A stretch of DNA of 64,000 nt, from contig CM063249.1 of assembly GCA_032158295.1 (NCBI GenBank), positions 21,206,270 through 21,270,269 on the forward strand, read 5' to 3'. The notes under the pieces are model-generated. The model did no database searches and was not told where the DNA came from. It saw only the letters and a program-made list of their open reading frames with translations. This stretch comes from Pycnopodia helianthoides (lineage: Eukaryota > Echinodermata > Asteroidea > Forcipulatida > Asteriidae). This document shows, in pieces, positions 59,896 through 64,000 of this stretch. The first letter of the stretch is position 1; each line of letters starts with the position of its first letter. Position numbers and translations under genes: made by a program.

Positions 59896-61165
59896 GTTGT
59901 ATTGAAATGGCTTTTAACGAAAACTTTTACTTTTTGATAAGAAAAAAAGATTCTTGAACATAAAACCTTAACTTCTAAATGTGCTTTGACGATAATAATT
60001 TCAACTAAACCTGCCTGTGTCTGAAACGGCAATGATGTCTAAAGTAAAATATTTTTCTGAAGAATTTATTGAATCTTTTTTTTTTTTTTTTTTAGAAACA
60101 TCTTTAAAACTTATTTATTTACAGAAACCCAAACTCAGAGGCGAGCAACAGTTGAGCTATTGGAATTTCATAAGGCCGTGAGGTTGCTTTCGGGTTCGGT
60201 ATATCCGGGATCATTCTTCAAGCAAAAAAGTTTATTTAGTTTTACATTGTTATTCAGATCTTTTCTCTTTGTTAATAATTCATAAAATTGATAATACACA
60301 ATTAATCATTCTTTCGAAGAAAGTCTGTTTTCCCGTTACTGTTTGGAATTAATTTCACATAACGGCATTTGTGTCCTCATGCCCACCCCCAAGAAAAGGA
60401 ACAATAGTGTTTGTTTAAACAAACACCTCTATTGTGACTTAAAAGTAAGTTTCGTGAATACGGCCCCCCGGTTCGTATCCGGTTTGCTCAAAACGAAATT
60501 GCTCCGGGGACTTACCTGAATGACGTATAAGCCTTAATAATTCAATGGAATGAAATCCCAGCAAACACAAAACGTTAAACAACGTTTTGGTTAGGTTTTC
60601 TAAAGGTTACTTACGTCTTCGTTTTAAAAAACGTTTTTAAAACGTGTATAAAACGATGTAGTTAAGACAAAATTCAGAGGTTTTTGTACAGGACTTGACC
60701 AATAAATGACCTTAGCTGACAGCGTCACCCAAGGCTGAACTCGAAACTTCACAAAAGGTCAAGCACCACATACACGCACCCAGTTTTCAGAGGAAAGTGT
60801 ACAATAACATTCCTTCACAGCCACAATGATTTCAGTAAGGGTTTTTCCCCTCCCGATTCCCCCAAGATCCCCAAATTCCGTGATAACATTTGCTTAAGGG
60901 CCCCGAAATTTGTTTGATTCTAGATGCTCTGGGTGCGATCTCAGGCAATATCTGACCACTTTACAAAATTATTTTAGCAAAATCATAAGCATCAGTTTCG
61001 AGTTGGGAGTCATGGAATCAGTCATCCTGAGTTATAAAATCAATTTGACAGGCTACAATATTCATTCGGGGACGAAAAAAGTGTTGGGGAGACAAACGTT
61101 ATGAAAGTGCAATTTTCAATAAAATTAACCAAAGAGGGTGTCTCTTTTAATTAGTTTTTATATAC
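59896..61165. other. Intergenic stretch upstream of the phosphatase gene
   Basis: Contains a T19-type run at about 60076-60095, a GTTTGTTTAAACAAACACCTCT palindrome at 60410-60432, and AACGTTTT-rich sequence at 60570-60655. No coding segment supported. Confidence 0.4.
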
Positions 61166-61523
61166 TTAAAGGAACATTACAGAATTGGTAAGAAAAAACT
61201 TGTAAAATTTACTTTTTGATCACAGATTTACATCAAATTTACCCGGTCTAATGATGATGATAGTAGAAAACATCCCTTGAAATATTTCTGTCTGAAATGC
61301 CATATTTGATTAGAAATGAATAAACTAATTTTCCGATTGGAGTTTATTGCTCAATGAGCGTTTATTCATTTGTTGAATCTATATGATTTCATGCAAATGT
61401 GTAATCGGTGTTTCACTATTTTCTACAGGTTTGTCAGTTTATGTATATGGTGGATTACATAAAGTGCTTACACTGCCAGCAACTGTTTTGTTAGCAAAAA
61501 CCAGTTCTGTAATGTTCCTTTAA
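61166..61523. mobile_element. MITE-B, copy 2
   Basis: TTAAAGGAACATTACAGAAT to TTCTGTAATGTTCCTTTAA; interior nearly identical to 43906-44283 (GATGATGATAGTAGAAAACA, TCCC). Confidence 0.88.
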
Positions 61524-61828
61524 GAGGATAGGATTAAGATGTAGCACAAAATATTATGTTCAATCCCTGCTAAATAAATGGTACGGTCCAACAACAACAT
61601 CCAACAAGATGTCCCTTTAAAGGTATTGTACACTTTTGGTAACAGCTCAAAATCAGTGTCCACATTTTGTGTGATTAAACATATGCATGAACAAACAAAC
61701 CTGTGAAAGTTTGAGCTCAATTGGTCATCGAGGTCACGAGAAAATAGTGAAAAGAGATCTTATGTGTTTTCTGTTTTTTCAAATTATCGCGCGCGATAAT
61801 TACTACTGTTTTACTCGTTTCTCAGAAA
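61333..61828 (+). repeat. Direct duplication, first copy
   Basis: From CCGATTGGAGTTTATTGCTC onward it matches 63505-64000 at a constant offset of 2172 bases, with no difference seen. It covers the 3' half of MITE-B, the gap, and the 5' part of MITE-A. Confidence 0.9.
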
Positions 61829-61956
61829 CGATAGCATTTTAGGCAGAAATATTTTAAGGAACCCTTTCTACCATTACTTACTTTAAATCATGTAAGTTAT
61901 GTGTGAATCTGTGAACATTGTGTTTTTCGATCTTACCAATAGTGTACAGGGCCTTT
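61619..61956 (+). mobile_element. MITE-A, full-length
   Basis: AAAGGTATTGTACACTTTTG at the left; inverse of AAAGGCCCTGTACACTATTG at the right. Interior palindrome TATCGCGCGCGATAATT. Lies 95 bp from the MITE-B copy. Confidence 0.9.
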
Positions 61957-61959
61957 AAG

Positions 61960-63430
61960 CAGATCCTGGCAGAGAAGTTTATGAGAAGAGCAATTGGTTT
62001 GGTCGAAGGTACGAGGGTATAGTTTCAACAATACTCTTGAATGACCAATCAAAATGAAGCTTACAAAAGTATGTATATCAGTATTAAGTTGCATTTTTAT
62101 TCAGAATGAAGGAGCGCGCCAGGCATGTGAAGGTGTCTCGCGCTCATCCAGTTGTCCACGTCCACACACACACTGAGAATGAGATTCACAATTCCTCATG
62201 AAACAATGGCTGTCAGTGTAATAATAGGGGTCCACAAATAAATGAAACAAAGTTTACCTGGTACGGGTTATTAGTAGCTTTATTGAAAACAAAAATACCA
62301 GGTATGTAATTAATTTTGTCTCTCCCTCATTTTTCTCCCTTTTTGGTGTTTCTCAACCCCCCCCCTTTTTTTCGTGAAGGAAAAGGAGGGGGCGTGGCAG
62401 CGGCCCATCCCGGATCCGCCACTGATGACCTTTGACCAGTGAAAGCTAAACTGTTGAAATTGATTGGCTTTTTTGGCTGATGGGTGCTGATTCAACAGAG
62501 CATTGAATTTCGAATGAGCCGGATGTAAAAGTTGAATCAATATTGTTGAAATTCTGTAGAAAACCAAACTACCAAACAATCACTTAATACGGCGACCACG
62601 GAAAGCTACGACACTGTACTTTGAATTAGTTTTCGTACCCCGATCAATCATGACGCACTAGCTCAAGTTTGAGGGGGAATGGGACAATACAGGCGCGGTT
62701 CTACGGGGGGCTAGGGGGAGCTAAAGCCCCCCAAACTTTTGTCTAGCCCCACCCCCACCCCCCCCCCCCAAAAAAAATGCAAGAGAAAAAAAAGAAGAAG
62801 AAGATACATGCTTGAAAATACTGGATCTTCATTAAAAATTGAAAATAATTAGATTTGCATGGTCTTTTCACATGTACTATGGTCTTGGACCAGACTACAT
62901 GTACGGTTAAATGTTTCACTTCGGACAAGCGCGGTGTTTAGAACTTGTGGTTTATGCCAGCGCGCTTCCACCTTGTTTTGTTTTGTATTTCATGAACATA
63001 AAAACCAATCTCAGTTTGGATATTAAGACGATGCGGTGATAAAACACAAGTGGCTCAACAAATTATCACCGTAAAAATATTCTTTTTAGAAAAGTTCTAT
63101 CCTCTTTACCTTCCCCCTCCCCTCCCTTCGTAAAAACCTTCTTTTTTCTATTAGTTTAAGGGGGCTTGAAAACATCAAAGCAAAGGTCTGTCTTAAACAT
63201 CGCCCACTGACTTTTCAAAAGACAGAGACCTTTGTCTCCCTTTTAAACAACAAACAGTCATAGGATTGTTGATTACGAGACCACACCAGAGCCATGGGAC
63301 ATTAATTTCAAAACGTTTCTCTGCCTATTTATCCCTCGATGGCTACCTCTGGAGATAATAGTTTCCATTTTCCTGCACTCCAATTAACACAAACTAATTC
63401 GCTGCAGACTTGTTATACGGTCTCCACTCT
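61960..63430. other. Intergenic stretch between the duplicated blocks
   Basis: No coding segment. Contains C and G homopolymers (62355-62365, 62755-62768) and a CTAGCCCC...GGGGCTAG-type inverted pair at about 62706-62748. Confidence 0.4.
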
Positions 63431-63446
63431 CTCTCTCTCTCTCTCA
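63429..63446. repeat. (CT)n microsatellite
   Basis: Nine CT units followed by CAATCACCACCCTCCCTCCC. Confidence 0.95.
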
Positions 63447-63504
63447 ATCACCACCCTCCCTCCCTCCAGTTCGTCCATCCCCGGGCTTCAGGGCTGTTTG
63501 TGCC

Positions 63505-64000
63505 CCGATTGGAGTTTATTGCTCAATGAGCGTTTATTCATTTGTTGAATCTATATGATTTCATGCAAATGTGTAATCGGTGTTTCACTATTTTCTACAG
63601 GTTTGTCAGTTTATGTATATGGTGGATTACATAAAGTGCTTACACTGCCAGCAACTGTTTTGTTAGCAAAAACCAGTTCTGTAATGTTCCTTTAAGAGGA
63701 TAGGATTAAGATGTAGCACAAAATATTATGTTCAATCCCTGCTAAATAAATGGTACGGTCCAACAACAACATCCAACAAGATGTCCCTTTAAAGGTATTG
63801 TACACTTTTGGTAACAGCTCAAAATCAGTGTCCACATTTTGTGTGATTAAACATATGCATGAACAAACAAACCTGTGAAAGTTTGAGCTCAATTGGTCAT
63901 CGAGGTCACGAGAAAATAGTGAAAAGAGATCTTATGTGTTTTCTGTTTTTTCAAATTATCGCGCGCGATAATTACTACTGTTTTACTCGTTTCTCAGAAA
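63505..64000 (+). repeat. Direct duplication, second copy (runs off the window)
   Basis: Joins unrelated sequence (TTCAGGGCTGTTTGTGCC) at 63504 and then repeats 61333-61828. It starts inside MITE-B, so that copy is truncated at its 5' side. Confidence 0.9.

Overview
This is eukaryotic (animal) nuclear DNA. It is AT-rich, contains long introns with GT-AG borders, is full of short inverted-repeat transposons and tRNA-derived SINEs, and has no bacterial-style gene packing. The repeat types (tRNA-SINEs, TTAAAGG-type MITEs, an interstitial CCCTAA array, a CR1/L2-like LINE tail) and the lipid phosphatase gene fit a marine deuterostome invertebrate. An echinoderm, perhaps a sea star, is my best guess, made from memory of similar repeats rather than from a search.

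The one gene I can assign firmly is on the minus strand: a six-exon phospholipid phosphatase (LPP/PLPP, PAP2 superfamily) with its ATG at 59411 and its stop at 42070. All three PAP2 catalytic motifs are present, and every splice site is GT-AG. Exon phases agree throughout except for one missing base in exon 3, which breaks the frame just before the third transmembrane region. The exons are short (58-334 nt). The introns (1.1-6.0 kb) hold most of the DNA and carry many inserted and sometimes nested MITEs, a LINE remnant, SINEs, minisatellites and an array of ETS/CRE-like palindromes.

Left of the phosphatase, two weaker gene candidates exist. One is a compact chain of three minus-strand exons at 2.4-2.9 kb (cysteine-rich, unrecognised). 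The other is a series of plus-strand exon-like segments between 9.4 and 18.7 kb with good splice sites but interrupted reading frames (non-coding RNA, decayed gene, or chance).

The rest is repeat landscape. At 4.1-5.75 kb a DNA element carries a second, younger inverted-repeat element with an 8-bp target duplication. At 20.25-22.75 kb a conserved ~53-nt core recurs about every 190 bp. At 23.9-25.8 kb there is a 37-bp satellite with a 7-mer higher-order unit. At 31.0-32.0 kb lies a ~950-bp degenerate interstitial telomeric-type array. At 38.9-39.65 kb there is a ~46-bp minisatellite whose long open frames are not genes. The last ~0.5 kb (63505-64000) is an apparently exact direct copy of 61333-61828.

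No rRNA, credible functional tRNA, CRISPR array or virus was seen. I could not compute alignments, so copy boundaries are good to roughly 5-10 bases except where stated.
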